Made by a program: the position numbers and the translations under genes. Below are positions 33,565 through 45,840 of a stretch of DNA of 64,000 nucleotides, piece after piece. Under the pieces are notes generated by a model. The model saw nothing but the letters and a program-made list of their open reading frames with translations, was not told where the DNA came from and ran no database searches. Position 1 is the stretch's first letter; the number at the start of each line of letters is the position of its first letter. The DNA comes from Lutjanus erythropterus (lineage: Eukaryota; Chordata; Actinopteri; Lutjaniformes; Lutjanidae): assembly GCA_020091685.1 (NCBI GenBank), contig CM034601.1, positions 16,669,320 through 16,733,319 of the forward strand, written 5' to 3'.

Positions 33565-33614
<50 letters not shown>
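33560..33614 (+). repeat. (GA)n microsatellite near the TPBG-like 5' end
   Basis: Nearly pure AG repeat with one GC interruption, about 260 bases upstream of the TPBG-like start codon, so within its likely promoter or 5' UTR. Confidence 0.9.
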
Positions 33615-33617
<3 letters not shown>

Positions 33618-33850
33618 TCCTGTGTACACTGTGGAGTTGAAACAAAAAATCAGTTTCTCACAAGTTGCCCAAAATACAAAGAAATTAGAAGAGATCTCTT
33701 CTCCAAATTTAACCAGAAAATCTCAGACCTTATTCTCCCAAAAGACAGATTCATTGTGGAAGAAGACAGCGCTGGAGCTGGCAGGACAATACGTTGCAGT
33801 GGTACACAAACTGGTGGGCGTGATCAGAGAAGAGTGAAACAAAGTTGAAT
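33615..33850 (+). mobile_element. LINE ORF2 C-terminal fragment
   Basis: The frame CVHCGVETKNQFLTSC followed by PKYKEIRRDLFSKF resembles the Cys/His-rich C-terminus of fish L1/Tx1-type LINE ORF2 proteins. It is then frameshifted into a frame reading LELAGQYVAVVHKLVG. The fragment is severely 5' truncated and ends shortly before an A-rich stretch. It starts immediately after the (GA)n tract upstream of the TPBG-like gene. Confidence 0.55.
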
Positions 33851-34735
33851 GAATATGATTTATGTTAGGGAAATAAACAAACGAGTTAGTTGATGCTGTC
33901 ATCTTGACCGTTATTTCACTAAAATTCAATCATTCTTTATCAGTTGCTTCCCCAATCATTGTTAATAATTGATAATAATTGTGTGGTGGAACCACTGTGT
34001 AACTGCATGTCAGTAAGCATGGGTGGACTTTGTCATTTTGGGGCCTAAGGCAAGGACAGGCATGGGGGCCTCCACATCCCTTGTTCTCCCCCTTTTCATT
34101 CTGATAACAAACGAGTCATAAAAAATACTTTTATTTATGATGGAGTGCAACGGATGAATTGAAGAGTCTCAGGCTGTCCTGACGTCTGGTAATACCACAG
34201 CAGGTACTTCTGTATCTCTTGCTAGATGGCAGTATGTTAAACAGGCTGTTGTTGGGGTGGGTGTTTTCTTGCAGTATCCTCCTATTTCCTCAGTGTTTCC
34301 CCTACCATTGTCTTAGCGGGGCGGCCATTGTTAACTGGCCATCCCAGCTATCTTTCTCCATATTACTATGAACACACAGCCAACATGGTTACTGCAACAG
34401 TTGTTTAATTCACACAGTCACACAGAGAGATCTCAATTTATTCACATTGTGTCACTTACTATTTATACTCTACAGTGGGTTTGTGACTTTTTGCTTTGGC
34501 AACAGGTTTGATCTAAAATGTCATGCAAATTTGAAAAAAATTAAATTGAAAATTGAAATATATGAGATGTGCGTGCGTGGTTAAGTGGTTAACACTTGTG
34601 TTCTATTCTGTTTTGACTTTTTTGCAACATGTTTGATCTAAAATGACTAATGAAGCCAATTAGATAAAAATAAATTAAAATAGAGAGAGATATTAAATTT
34701 TAAATAACTATAAATAAAAAACACAAACAGCAAAA
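33851..34735. other. Intergenic, nothing certain
   Basis: 'ggggcctaaggcaaggacag' near 34039 resembles a dispersed repeat. No gene. Confidence 0.4.
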
Positions 34736-34930
34736 TGTATATATTAAACTTGAATTAAGAAAAATGACCAAATATACACAAAATACCGCCTATAAAGCTA
34801 AAAAATAAAAGCAATCTACATTACATTCTCTTAGAAAAAAACATTTTCATATAGACGTGTATTGGACAACATACATGCTGATGCTGCTATAGCTCATTAT
34901 AGTAGTGGTAAGTCAATATCAGGTTGTTAA
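34736..34930 (-). repeat. Dispersed repeat related to 63630-63790
   Basis: 'gaccaaatatacacaaaata', 'ttctcttagaaaaaaacatt' and 'catacatgctgatgctgcta' align loosely with 'caaatatacataaaatgctg', 'gttctgtaaaaaggttttca' and 'atttatgctgatgctgatat' of the copy at 63.7 kb. Confidence 0.4.
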
Positions 34931-36510
34931 TTTAGTTAGAGTGATATATTTATATTCTGTTGTGTATATCTGACTTTTTGCTTGTTTGATCTAAGATGCC
35001 ATGCCAATAAAACTAATTAAATCAAAAAATTTTATTTGAAAATTGAAATTGAGAAAGAGATGCAGGCAGCAATACAAATACTTCCAAGCCATCTTACGTT
35101 ATTTTTTGAAGTAGGATTAGCAAGAGTGGCCATTTAATACAGATTTACTGTATATATGAATGTTTTTGAGACTAAAATGATATTAATGATCATGTGGTGC
35201 CTGCAGTTACACTCTCTTGAGTTATTGTCTTGTCAAACCCAGTTCTCTCAGTTTGGGAGACGAAATGAATGAATTATTTAAACTCAGAAGGAGTTGTTCT
35301 AGGTAAGTTCTTTCCGATTGATCCCTTTTTCAAAGAAAGGAAACTGGCTTTCGGGGAGTTGGTCACGCTCTCCACGTCTACAGTATAGGGTTGGCAAACA
35401 AATCAATAAGCTTGAATACATAAACCACTTCCAGCACAGAGATTTGCATGGGGCGTGTGGTGCTGAACTGACATGGGACTGGTCTGTTAACTAGAAACAA
35501 GGAGATGAAATGAACACGCTTTCACAGTTAAGCCTGGATGCAATGAGGGTGAAGGGAGCCTTACTCTAATTAAGCGATATGGTGGCTTGAAGGTGGCATG
35601 GTACAGTGCATCTTTTATCTTAAGTGGACACAGTGACAATATTTTCACTTTTCCTTCACCAACCGAGATAATACTGTGCTGAACAAAGTGGTTAGTGAAG
35701 GACACATAAATAAACTAGATGCACAGTGAAGGTATCAGTGCCATAAATCATATTAGTGGTCAGCAAGAAAGGGAAAGAGATAGAGGGAAAGAAAGTCTGC
35801 TTATAGTAAGTCAGACAGTGTTCTAGGTTCAGCACCATGGACAGCTCCACAAAGCTCTGCAGAACTTTGTGATAAATGAACTTTTGTTGTACTGTGTTCA
35901 AAAGGACGCAAGAATAGAAAGTAGCCTACAAATGGAGAGATGAAAGCGAGGAATGAACAAACGAGGAATATGCATTAGTTGTTTTTCAGTAACCGACAAC
36001 AAATACAACAAGAGCTGAGAAAGAAAAAGAAATAATTAAGGAGACAGCAAAAGGTTCAGCACCATGGATGGCTCCAAATCGACAGAGGTGCAGTTATTTC
36101 TGAGAGCAGAAAGAAGGAAGGAAAATGAAGAAGGGGAAAGACTATTTAAGATTAAAAAAAAAACAAGATTTAGGACCAATCAAATAGCTTTAATGGCATG
36201 AACAGAAACATGTTGTGCCAAAGCAGTTTACAGAAAATACATATATTACAGATACATATTAAATACACATATCTACAAGTTCTGTGTTACACTGATACAG
36301 TGTATTGTTGATTGCTATGCAATATCACAGCAATATCACATGAGAGACAGTACTTTCTTTCGTCTTTAGCACGCAGCCCCAGGCCAAGTGTCAAAGATAA
36401 TTACAGTTGTGCTGATATTCATTACAACAATATTGCGTTAACAGTTCTAGTAGCGCCATTTATTAGTTAACAGTAATAAGTGACAACAGATTATAATTTG
36501 TTGTCGCAGC
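34931..36510. other. Intergenic
   Basis: The word 'aggttcagcaccatgga' occurs near both 35826 and 36053, which suggests a short local duplication. No gene. Confidence 0.4.
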
Positions 36511-36539
36511 CTATGTGTGTGCGTGTGTGTGTGCGTGTG

Positions 36540-36572
<33 letters not shown>
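36511..36572 (+). repeat. (GT)n microsatellite
   Basis: About 30 GT units with three GC-for-GT interruptions. Confidence 0.95.
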
Positions 36573-37984
36573 TCAGCCTATTACTTTTTGTGTACATTCA
36601 TGACTGTAGGCTGAAGGACTTCTGTGATTTGCTCATTTTTTTAGAGCAGCTGTAAAGCAAAATGTTGCATGTAGTAAAAAGTCCCAGTGCTGTTATACTC
36701 TATATCAGCACTCATGGAATGCCTCTTGTCCAATCAAACTGCTTGATCGGAATTAAGTGTTGTATAAAATGCAATACAGTACATTATAATTTAATAGAAT
36801 GTCTCAATACCATAGAAAAGTCCGTAATTGTTTGAGATCTTGTAGTGGGTATGAGGCCCCCAGGCTGTGTCAGGGAGATACACATTCAGCTGCCAGTTTC
36901 TTTTTGGGGTTAACATTTGGAAGTTTGTTATTTTCTTGCCGATTTTCCCATAGTGGAAATCTCTTAGAAAGGAGAGCTTCTCACAGTGGAGGAGGAATCT
37001 GTATCTATCTCCCCTGTTGAGCAGTGAGCACATACTCGCTCCTCTCTGGGCAGCCATGTCTGTCTTTGTCACTGAGCCTGTATTTGGTCAGGATCAGTCG
37101 CTCTGTCCTGTCTTTGGCAGCTATTTGAATCAAACTGAATTGTTTTTGGAACGTGGAAAGCGCAATAGTTGATTAAAAAACCAAAGAAAGGCTAAATCCT
37201 TAACAGTATTCCTCACTGACATGTGTTTATAACATTTCTAACTGGATGCAAAAATAACTTTCCAGACGACAAACCAAGTTCAAGTCAAACCCTTTGGAGT
37301 TTACTTAATTGGAGCAGCTGCAGAGTAACAGTAAGCTGTCATTGAACATCCTGTCTTACACTGTTATGGTCACAGTGAGCACAACTGTTCTTTTTAAATC
37401 TTTCTCTCTGCGTGCGTGTGTGTGTGTGTGAGTGTGTGAGTGTGTGTGTTTACTGAGTGACTGAGAGCACACACCAAGACAAAGAGCATCAGAGCATGGT
37501 GTGTGTTTTCTATCCTGATAAAGCAAAAGGTGTATCTACAATCTGCTGTGTATCTAAGTGCCAGCTTTTTCAGTTTTCTACGGGCTCCTGATGACGTTTC
37601 TCTGAACTGCAAAAATGTACAATGTATAGTAGTAACTGAACTTTTTAGTAAAAACATATTCAAACTAAAAGAGTGCACTCAGTAGTAACTAGTTACATTA
37701 AAGTAGGTACTCTCCTGCACTGCTTGTATCCTATTAGACATTGGTGTGAAAATTTGTCATAATCAGCGTATGAATTCTTTATATATATCGACTATATTTA
37801 TGTATGTATGTATGTATATGCATGTGTGTCGCTCTGACATCTCTCCAGTGTATTTCTGTAATCCCGGTTTGTGCATGTGTGTGTATCTCAGGCCTGTGTG
37901 TACAAAATTACAACAGAGTGAAAAATGTAATATCCTCCAGGCATTAATAAAATGTGCCTTCTTTTCCTCTTCCTCCTCTTCTTA
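36573..37984. other. Intergenic with short (TG)n and (TATG)n
   Basis: (TG)n at about 37415-37450 and (TATG)n at about 37798-37820. No gene. Confidence 0.5.
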
Positions 37985-38165
37985 TGGCCAACGTGAATGC
38001 CTCCTGGACGCCTCTCTTGGGAGGTTTTCTGGGCACGTCCCAGTGGGAGGAGGCCAAGAAAGGAGGAGCCAGAAAGCATTACTGGGGATACGGACATCCG
38101 TAATGCCTTGCTTAGCCTGCTGTCACCACAACCTGAACCCGGATAAGCAGAATAAGTTGATAACA
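37985..38165 (+). mobile_element. Decayed LINE 3' fragment
   Basis: 'gaggttttctgggcacgtcc', 'cagtgggaggaggccaagaa' and 'cctgaacccggataagcaga' match the last coding bases and 3' end of a common fish LINE whose protein ends near RPEPG. Internal bases are deleted and no frame is intact. Confidence 0.55.
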
Positions 38166-39137
38166 TCACTATTGTCTAGCGAGTGGGGGTTTAAACACAA
38201 CCCAAAATGAACCACGGCAAATATTTGCATGTATCATAATATCACAATACAGTGTTTTGAGAGTCGATACAATATCACAAAATATAATATTGTGATACTC
38301 AAGTGCATTAATATTTTCTTACACCCCTAGAATATATACAGAACATCTTAAATCTCTGTATATGTACTTATATTATAACAAAAAAGGAACAGAGATTCTC
38401 AACAAGAAAGCAAATATATCTTTCACAAAATGACAAACTATTCCTTTAAAGGACAACAGCAACCACAGAGGACATTTAGACCTAGTGTTTGCTTGTATTT
38501 AACAGGGGCCACGGCACTGGGGAGTCTTGAGCTGATTGCACTTTGCTGTCATGCCCAAGAGCACTAAATCTGGAACGGATGTACAAAAATGGCTTTGGTG
38601 GGGATGTAAATATAGACACTGGGAGACAGAGAGGACAAGAAACTGAGACAGAGACAGCAAGACAGGAAGAGATAGAGAATGATGGAGAATGGACTCACTG
38701 CTGGTGCTCCTGATAAGCACAAAAGGCCATATTAACGTCAGGTTGTTTTGCCTATTAAGGCATATGGGATAGTATTTCTTCCTCCGAACACACAAGGACA
38801 TCTGCTCAGTCTTCCTCTTCTCCTCTCAGGACCCCATCGCCTGCTCCACAGGTGTCCGCTCTATCTGCCGGTGCAGAGAGCTGATTTAGTGGTGGCTGCT
38901 ATTCACAGGCCGTTGCTGGGATATTGTTATGGTGCCCTCCTCGTGGCCTTCAACTTGACACTGAACCTCGTAATTGATTTACTCAAGGCTGCCCATCCCT
39001 ATCTCCTGACTACAGTGTGTGTGTGTGTGTGTGAGTGTGTGTCTGTGTGTGTGTGTGTGTGTAACCTTGGCAAGTTTTTCCTCCTATTGCCAGGTGTGTC
39101 ATTATTAATGGCAGCTCTGGTGCATATGCTGAATTTG
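38166..39137. other. Intergenic with (GT)n at 39015-39062
   Basis: No gene is recognised. The 38790-39010 stretch is less AT-rich than its neighbours, but I find no coding signature beyond a short frame that runs into the (GT)n. Confidence 0.4.
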
Positions 39138-39760
39138 GTCACACTTATTTTACAGTACACTAATGACACGTAACAAGATGTACTTTGTATTAAATTAGAC
39201 AAAAGAAATGATATGGGTAACACTTTACAACAATGGTACATTAATTCAAATTAGTTAATGCATAAATAGAATAAGGGTCACAAAGAACATTTATAAATGG
39301 GTAATTATGGTTAAGTAATTCTTATATAACATGCACAATAATGTATAGATTAGACTATAAATTAAGGAATGTCTACATGAAAATAAAGAACAAGCAAACC
39401 TCTACTTGAAGACCATGGAATTTGTCAATTTGCCTGGTAGTTAATGCTTATTAGTATAACACTGTTAAATAATGTACAATTATTAACTTACTTAACATGA
39501 CCAGCATTAGTAAATGATTACTAGACACTTGTGTTATTTCTCAAATCTAATAAGGGTCCAACAGTGGGAAATAATACATCTTTACGGTAAAGTTCTGTTG
39601 TAATGTGTCCACAATAACCCTTCATTACAGTCTAATAAAGGTCCAATAAAAGATCTAATACAGAACATATTATTTCCAGTTTTTGTCTATTTTGATAGAA
39701 AGTATGGCTTATTACATCTTATAAGTGACTTATGAGTGAGTAAAATAAAGTGTGACAAAG
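39138..39760. mobile_element. MITE with GTCACACTT ends, carrying a nested repeat
   Basis: The ends GGTCACACTTATTTTAC (39138) and GTAAAATAAAGTGTGAC (39741-39757) are inverted. Interior words are shared with the copy at 24146-24815. From about 39214 to 39530 it is interrupted by 'gggtaacactttacaacaat', the start of a different dispersed fish repeat. Confidence 0.65.
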
Positions 39761-42159
39761 TTTTATTTCCACTCTAAATTGCTCTTGCAGTCCGCTCTCA
39801 GTTTTTGATTGCCTCCTTCGTCCGTGCCGCGTCATTCTTCATTCATTAACCTTGTTTTAACAGCCAACCTGATCTGTCCTTCGTCCTCCCTCCAGCTGGT
39901 ACATGACTGACACATGCTGGACTTACTCATAATTAAATACGATTCGATATAACCCAAGGACACAGGCATACATACGCCACGCAACAGTCAAGGCCTAAAG
40001 GGATCACAACGCACAAAACAGTTGGCACAGTAGATGCAGATCTCCCAACATGACTCAACGCAGTGTCTCAGTACATCAGAGATGGTATCTCCACCCCGAT
40101 CATCTCACTGGCACTATTTTACACAGAGTGAATACTTGTTACTTTCATCAACAGAACTTTTACATTTACATATGCTGACCCTAGCCAAAACTGTGTTAAG
40201 CAGATTCCTTTAGCCGCAGCTGCTGACAGTTTGGGGAGTGGGAAACACTGGTGGACTCAGGGGTCGCCATCACACCCCCGGTGGCGCTAAAGCAAATTAT
40301 ATCAGTCTAAAACATGGCTTTTATTTCCCATCATGCTTGCTTGACTGAAAAGTTTGTTAAGTTTGCAATTTTATGTTACAAAATACAAATGGTGTTTGTG
40401 TCTGTTCAGAACATGGTGGTTCGTGTCAGTTATTGTAATTTTTGCACTGGTTTATAGTTTTAACCATTAATGAGGTGGCTGTTACATTTCTTGAGAACAG
40501 CTGGGTCCTGAGCTCCAGGATGGGAATCACTGATTTAAATGAATAAATCTGAAAACTTCTCAACTTGTAAATGATAAATAAATCACCACCTTGTGTCCTT
40601 GTCCCTCTGCACACTGCTGGTGCCCTTTTTTATGTTTTTTTTCTCCCCTGCCCCTCTGACAGCCATTGGTTAGACTGAACACAATAATATGAACCACTGT
40701 GCTCATGATTCGTATAAAGTGCAGGTTTGATTGTGTCAAAAAGATGATATTCAAATACTGTTTGAGGGAGTAGTTTGAGGTGCTGCTCTATTACACTGCA
40801 TTACATTGTAAGTCATAAAAAAAATTTTGTCCTTCCAGTTAACCTTCTCCAAAGTCGCCCATATTCGTGCTGCATTTAGGAGCCCATTCTGAAATCATGA
40901 CCTTTAAGTAACAGATTGGTCTCTTTAACTACTATGTCTAACTGCGTTCTCCTTCCCCCAGTTTGCCGTCTTACATCTTCAGTAGATTCTGCCCTTCATC
41001 ATACCTTTGACGGATTAGCAGCGTTCATTCAAGTTTTGCCTGAAAAGAACTTAAAGCTTGTGGACTAACTTTAATAAAAGTGAAAATTTCTTTGCTTTTC
41101 TGCAGAGGCACAACTCTGTCAGCTGTGAAAGTGACTCAAGGAGCTTTTTGCATGTGCAGGAGGCACACACACACACACACTTCTGCTGCTGCTGTCCGTT
41201 AGATGGGTGCCAGGGGACGTGCTGTGGCACACCAGGGTGCTCATGGGTAACAGGAGTTTCATCTAAAATCTTCCTTAATCTTTCTTCTTGCATCCCGCGT
41301 GTGTGTTTGTGTGTATGCTTGATAGCGTCCATCACTTAAAAAAGCTACGGGGGTGAGAAGTTGAAGGACTCTGTAGCAGCTGTGAATAATGTGGTTTACA
41401 CACACACATGCACACACTTCTGAGAGGAGTGTGGGCGTGTTGTGCTCATAGGCAGGTGGAGATCAGGGTTCATTTATCTCCCCTCCAGACAAACTACTGC
41501 AAAATACCTCTTGAAGTTGAAAAGACCAGCAACACATCAGCCGCCTCACTCTTTCTGTCCCTCCCTCCCTTGCATCCCGAATGCAGTCTGCACCTCTATT
41601 TGCCTGATCCACCTGTCTTTCAATCTGCCCATCTGTCTATCCGCAGACCTGCTCCTTAAACAGTACTCCACCACGGGATGAATAAGAGATGAGGGGATGA
41701 GCGAGGAGAGGAGAGGAGAGGAGAGAGGAGGGAGATATGTAGAGGAGACGAGAGGAGGGAGATGTGTAGAAGTACAGGGGAGTCCAGTCAGAGCCTTGTG
41801 GTGGTGATGAGGGTGTAAATGGATCTTGAGGAGCCGGTGGTGTCACCTGTCCCGGGACCATCAATTAGTCATTTAGACTTGTAATGGAGTGAGCTGTGGC
41901 CAGACAGACATAACTGGCCAAACAAAGCCAAGTCACTCAGTCAGAGGACGTAGCTGTGGCTGCTGATCATACTGTGTTGGCCAGAGTGGAAAACTATTGA
42001 GTGATCAGAAGAGTCACTGAGTCGCTGTCATAACAAAACATAGGATTAAATGCATACAGGAGTGGAACATGTTCTCTGTGTTTGATTCAGGGAGACAGAT
42101 TATAGTAAGCAGAATGATGATACTATATACTATGGCATCTTTGTATCAATAAGGCTTCC
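39761..42159. other. Intergenic with low-complexity patches
   Basis: (CA)n at about 41164-41180 and a GAGGA-rich patch at about 41704-41765. No gene; the open frames at 41051-41339 are antisense pairs over low-complexity DNA. Confidence 0.4.
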
Positions 42160-42568
42160 ATTAAGAACCTTGTCATCCAAAGAAAGAAAAAAAGTTCTTC
42201 AAGGATCGTTTAACTTCTTAAATGTAAAGGGTTCTTGGTAGAAATGCCTGGACTACAAAAAGGTTCTAGGTAGAACCCCCTGGGTGGGCTCTGGATAAAA
42301 CCCTTGGAATATAAAAAGGTTCTCTGTATAACCCCCTGGGTGGCCTCAAATTAGGTGGTAAAATCCTTGGAATATAAAAAGGTTTTTCTCCCTGTGTGGG
42401 TTCTGGTTGTCATCCACAGAAGGTGGAAAGGTTCTGAGTTCAGGGCTCATTGTAGAACCTGTCATAATGGGTTCTTGGTGAAATTCTTCACAGATGGTTC
42501 TTGGTGTAATGCTTTATGTTGGGTCCTAGGTAGAACTGTTTGAAAAGGTCCTTAGTGGAACCTTTATA
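42160..42568 (+). repeat. Internally repeated GGTTCT/AGAACC element, copy 2
   Basis: Tandem imperfect units, including 'aaaggttctaggtagaaccc', 'cctgggtgggctctggataa' and 'cccttggaatataaaaaggt'. It is homologous to 21863-22200 in the same orientation. Confidence 0.65.
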
Positions 42569-45500
42569 AAAGAAAAAAATTAGTTGAAACCATTAGGAAT
42601 CACACAAAGTTGGCGCATTGAAAAAAAACAAGATAAAATAAAAATCACACTTTTTTTTGGCAGGTTCTCCTCTTTATTAATCTATAATATAAAATAATTA
42701 ATTCAAATAATAAAATATAAATAATATTCCATTAACCATCTCACTTGCCTGCCAAGTATCCTGCACATAATGAAAAGTTAATATTCCATTTCAAGGTTGT
42801 AAATGAAGGATGTTTTTGAACCTTATACTCAAAGTGCTGCATAAATTCATCATTTTTCACATTACAGTCCTGACTGGGGATGATGCATCACATTCACTGA
42901 TGGATAATCCACAGTCCTTAAATTCTTATGATTTGGAGTCTGGAGGTAATATGATCCGGAAATCAATAGTTCAGGGGGGTGAGTGGAGATCATATTCACA
43001 CACCTCCCTCTCTGAATAGAACTCAGTACGTAAGCAAAAGTTCTGCTTTTATTGATCCAAATCCATAGATCATTTTTGCTCTCAGGTATTATGACTTTTG
43101 AACCCTGCATACTTTTACTGAAATATCTGTAAGTTAAAGCCACTTCACAGAGTTTTTTAACTGGTTATGAAACAGTCTTGATTTTCTCTACTGATGCTTC
43201 TGTATGACCTACACATGTAAACAAGACCATCCGTGAGAAGAGTAGCTGTTTCTGTATAGTTTCTCTTAATACCTACCACTGGATCAGTGTCTCTCTTAAA
43301 TCAGAAGAATCAAGCCTGAGTTTCGCGGGCAAAATTACAGTGAGTCTTTCGCTAGCCAGTTAAAACGAAGAGGGAGGAGATTATATTTAGATCATTTTAC
43401 TTTTGACATTATATTTTGTGGTTATTAGGGTGAAAACACTACTGCTTTTGTCCACTGGGGCAAAGCTTTCATGTTTATCTTTAATGCTTTAGCCTTCATG
43501 TTCTACTGCAAAACTTATAAGTTAAAGAACACTGATTATGTGATAATCATGTAACATTAAATTGATATAAGAGTCACGTAAGGTGTTTTCTGGGTTATTT
43601 TGACAGTGTTTTGGTCAAAAGGGTCCTTACTTTGTTTATGAATCTTGTTTATTTGGTTACAAAATGAATATGATCAGGGAGTCAGGGGTGATATGAGGTG
43701 ATTCAGAACAGATATTCATGACTTTCTGTGTATTTTTAACCCTGCAACAGTCCTAATAATGGCTTTACACAGTTAGTATTACACAATAATACCTCCTCCA
43801 GTAGCCGGCTGGATTAGTTTACATCGCTTCCTGGACCATAATGAACATTGAGTTTCTAACGATCACGTTAACGATCAAGACAAACGATATGGATACTTGG
43901 CTCACAATTCTCTATTTAGATTGAATTACAAAACGGTTGATATCTGATGTTCAGGTGACCGCTGTTTGTCCTTCTGGCTGTCACTGGCTGATGACACCGA
44001 GGCCCCCATGGCAGTTAAGACACTCACGCCGAAGGGTGAAGTGTATCGGTGACACCTTGGAAAGTGAACCACCTGGCTGAGTCCCGGCAAGACAGTGGCC
44101 TGCCGCCAGTCCTGTTAGAAGGGGTTAATCTGTTCCAGTGGTGGATGATCCAGTTTCAGTGCCACTATATGGACAAAATGTTTTGGAAGGAGGATTTCTT
44201 ACATTTGTCTATTAGATTATAACACAGTATTCTCTTTTTTTCTCTTTTGACAAGATGTGTTCAGTCACTCATTTCAGTTTAACAACATTTTCTTTAGTTT
44301 GAGGAAATCATACATGATAGAAACTTAATGTGTATTTTCAATACATGTTAAGATAACTGATGGTTGTTTCTTTTCATGATAATGAAAACAGCTAACCGTG
44401 ATTAAAGTTAGTATCAAATTCATTACCTTCCCCATTACACTTAGTTTATTCAACTTAATATCTTAAGCTTATTGAACCTTCCACATAACTCAATTGGTTT
44501 TACATGTTCAAAGCTCACAAGATGACCCTGAACTAGTTGTTCAACTTGTTCAATTTGTTCAAAGTGACTTGCTTGGTTAAATAACAGTAAAATAAAAAAA
44601 AATTAAGATACACTTTAATTAAGAAACTACTTGTTTTAACTCAAAAAAGCTAGTGTACAGCCTGCCTTAAGATTTTAAATTGTAATGATTCAAAACCTAA
44701 ACTTTTTTTTGTCAAAAAATGACATTAAGTCAGTTGTACATGAGAAAATGTGTTCAATACACTTACAATATTAAGTTGAAACAACATTTTTTATAATTTA
44801 CAACTACATCAACTTTTAATTATCGAACTCACTACTAATCTTCATCATAGTTTGCTGTGTTTTCATTGTTGTGAACCCAAACAACTATGACTAATCTTAA
44901 AGTGTGTTAGACACACAGCAAGTTTATCAAAAGAAAAGGGTCTCAGGAGAGTTTTAACTCTCACACAGTGCATGCTGGGAAGTCTGCTTATATGCTGATC
45001 ATTTTTCTTTAGAAACTTAATTTAATGAGTTGATTGAACTCTGTACAGTACATTCATTCAACTGACCATTTCAAGTCACTAATAAAGTCAGTATAAAATC
45101 TGTTTACTTTGTTTAAGTATCAGTTTGGACTGGGGTCAGAAGTAACACTGGTCATGTGCAGGATGAGTTTCCAGAGTCCACAGCGGTCATCAGATAATCA
45201 AATGACAACGTGCTAAAACCTGCTACCTAATCGTTAAATACCAATACTAGTCTGTCCAAATAAAGTGAGTAAATTAAAAGGCCAAATAAATTGAGTCATA
45301 CAGGTGAAGCCAGCCTGACATCACTCCCTCAACCTCTTTCAATAAACCTTGGTGCTGTCAGGCTGTCCTGAAGGGCCAAAGTTAGAGACAGTATTTATGT
45401 TTGGCAGGGCCAGGCAATCAGAGCAGTAGTACCCTCCATCCATCAGCAGCTAGACTGCTCATCACTTCTACCCACAGTCAGGGTGAACTTTGCAGGGCAA

Positions 45501-45695
45501 ACCGCCGCTGTTCTGCTCTGCACCCAGGGCAGCAGGACAGTGTGGAGATGGACGAGCAGCGCAGAGTCTGCCGCTCTCGCGTCTCATTTATTCAATAATT
45601 GATGCATTTGTAGCTGCTGAGAGATGTGCAATGTGTAGAGCTCCGGGACAGTGTGTGGTCAAAGACCGTAGTTAGCAAAAGTTAGCAGCTACCAG
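42569..45695. other. Intergenic; possible conserved non-coding stretch near 43.95-44.16 kb
   Basis: No gene. 43950-44160 is GC-richer and non-repetitive ('ccgaggcccccatggcagtt', 'ctggctgagtcccggcaaga'). 45400-45680 is also GC-richer, without an ATG-started frame of note. Confidence 0.35.
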
Positions 45696-45840
45696 ACAGT
45701 TTTGTAAAGTGCATTTACAATACTCCAGCTTTATACTTCTACTCCACATACCAGAGGTGGTATTGTACACTTTATGGCATTAATTTGACCACTGTACGTA
45801 CTACCTACTTTGCTTTTTAAACGCATATAATAAACTTGTA
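45696..45840 (-). repeat. Dispersed repeat 'acttctactccacatacc'
   Basis: Matches, in the opposite orientation, the repeat at 63785-63945 built on 'agtggagtaaaaagta'. Common in teleosts. Confidence 0.5.

Noticed and set aside
37746-38210. 154-codon open frame on +
   Set aside because: Runs across a (TATG)n tract and a decayed LINE tail; not a host gene.
38748-39173. 141-codon frame on +, Leu-rich
   Set aside because: Contains a run of Val-Cys from the (GT)n at 39015-39062; hydrophobicity is a composition artefact.
45401-45675. GC-richer open frames on +
   Set aside because: The longer frame has no ATG start and neither shows family features; treated as non-coding.
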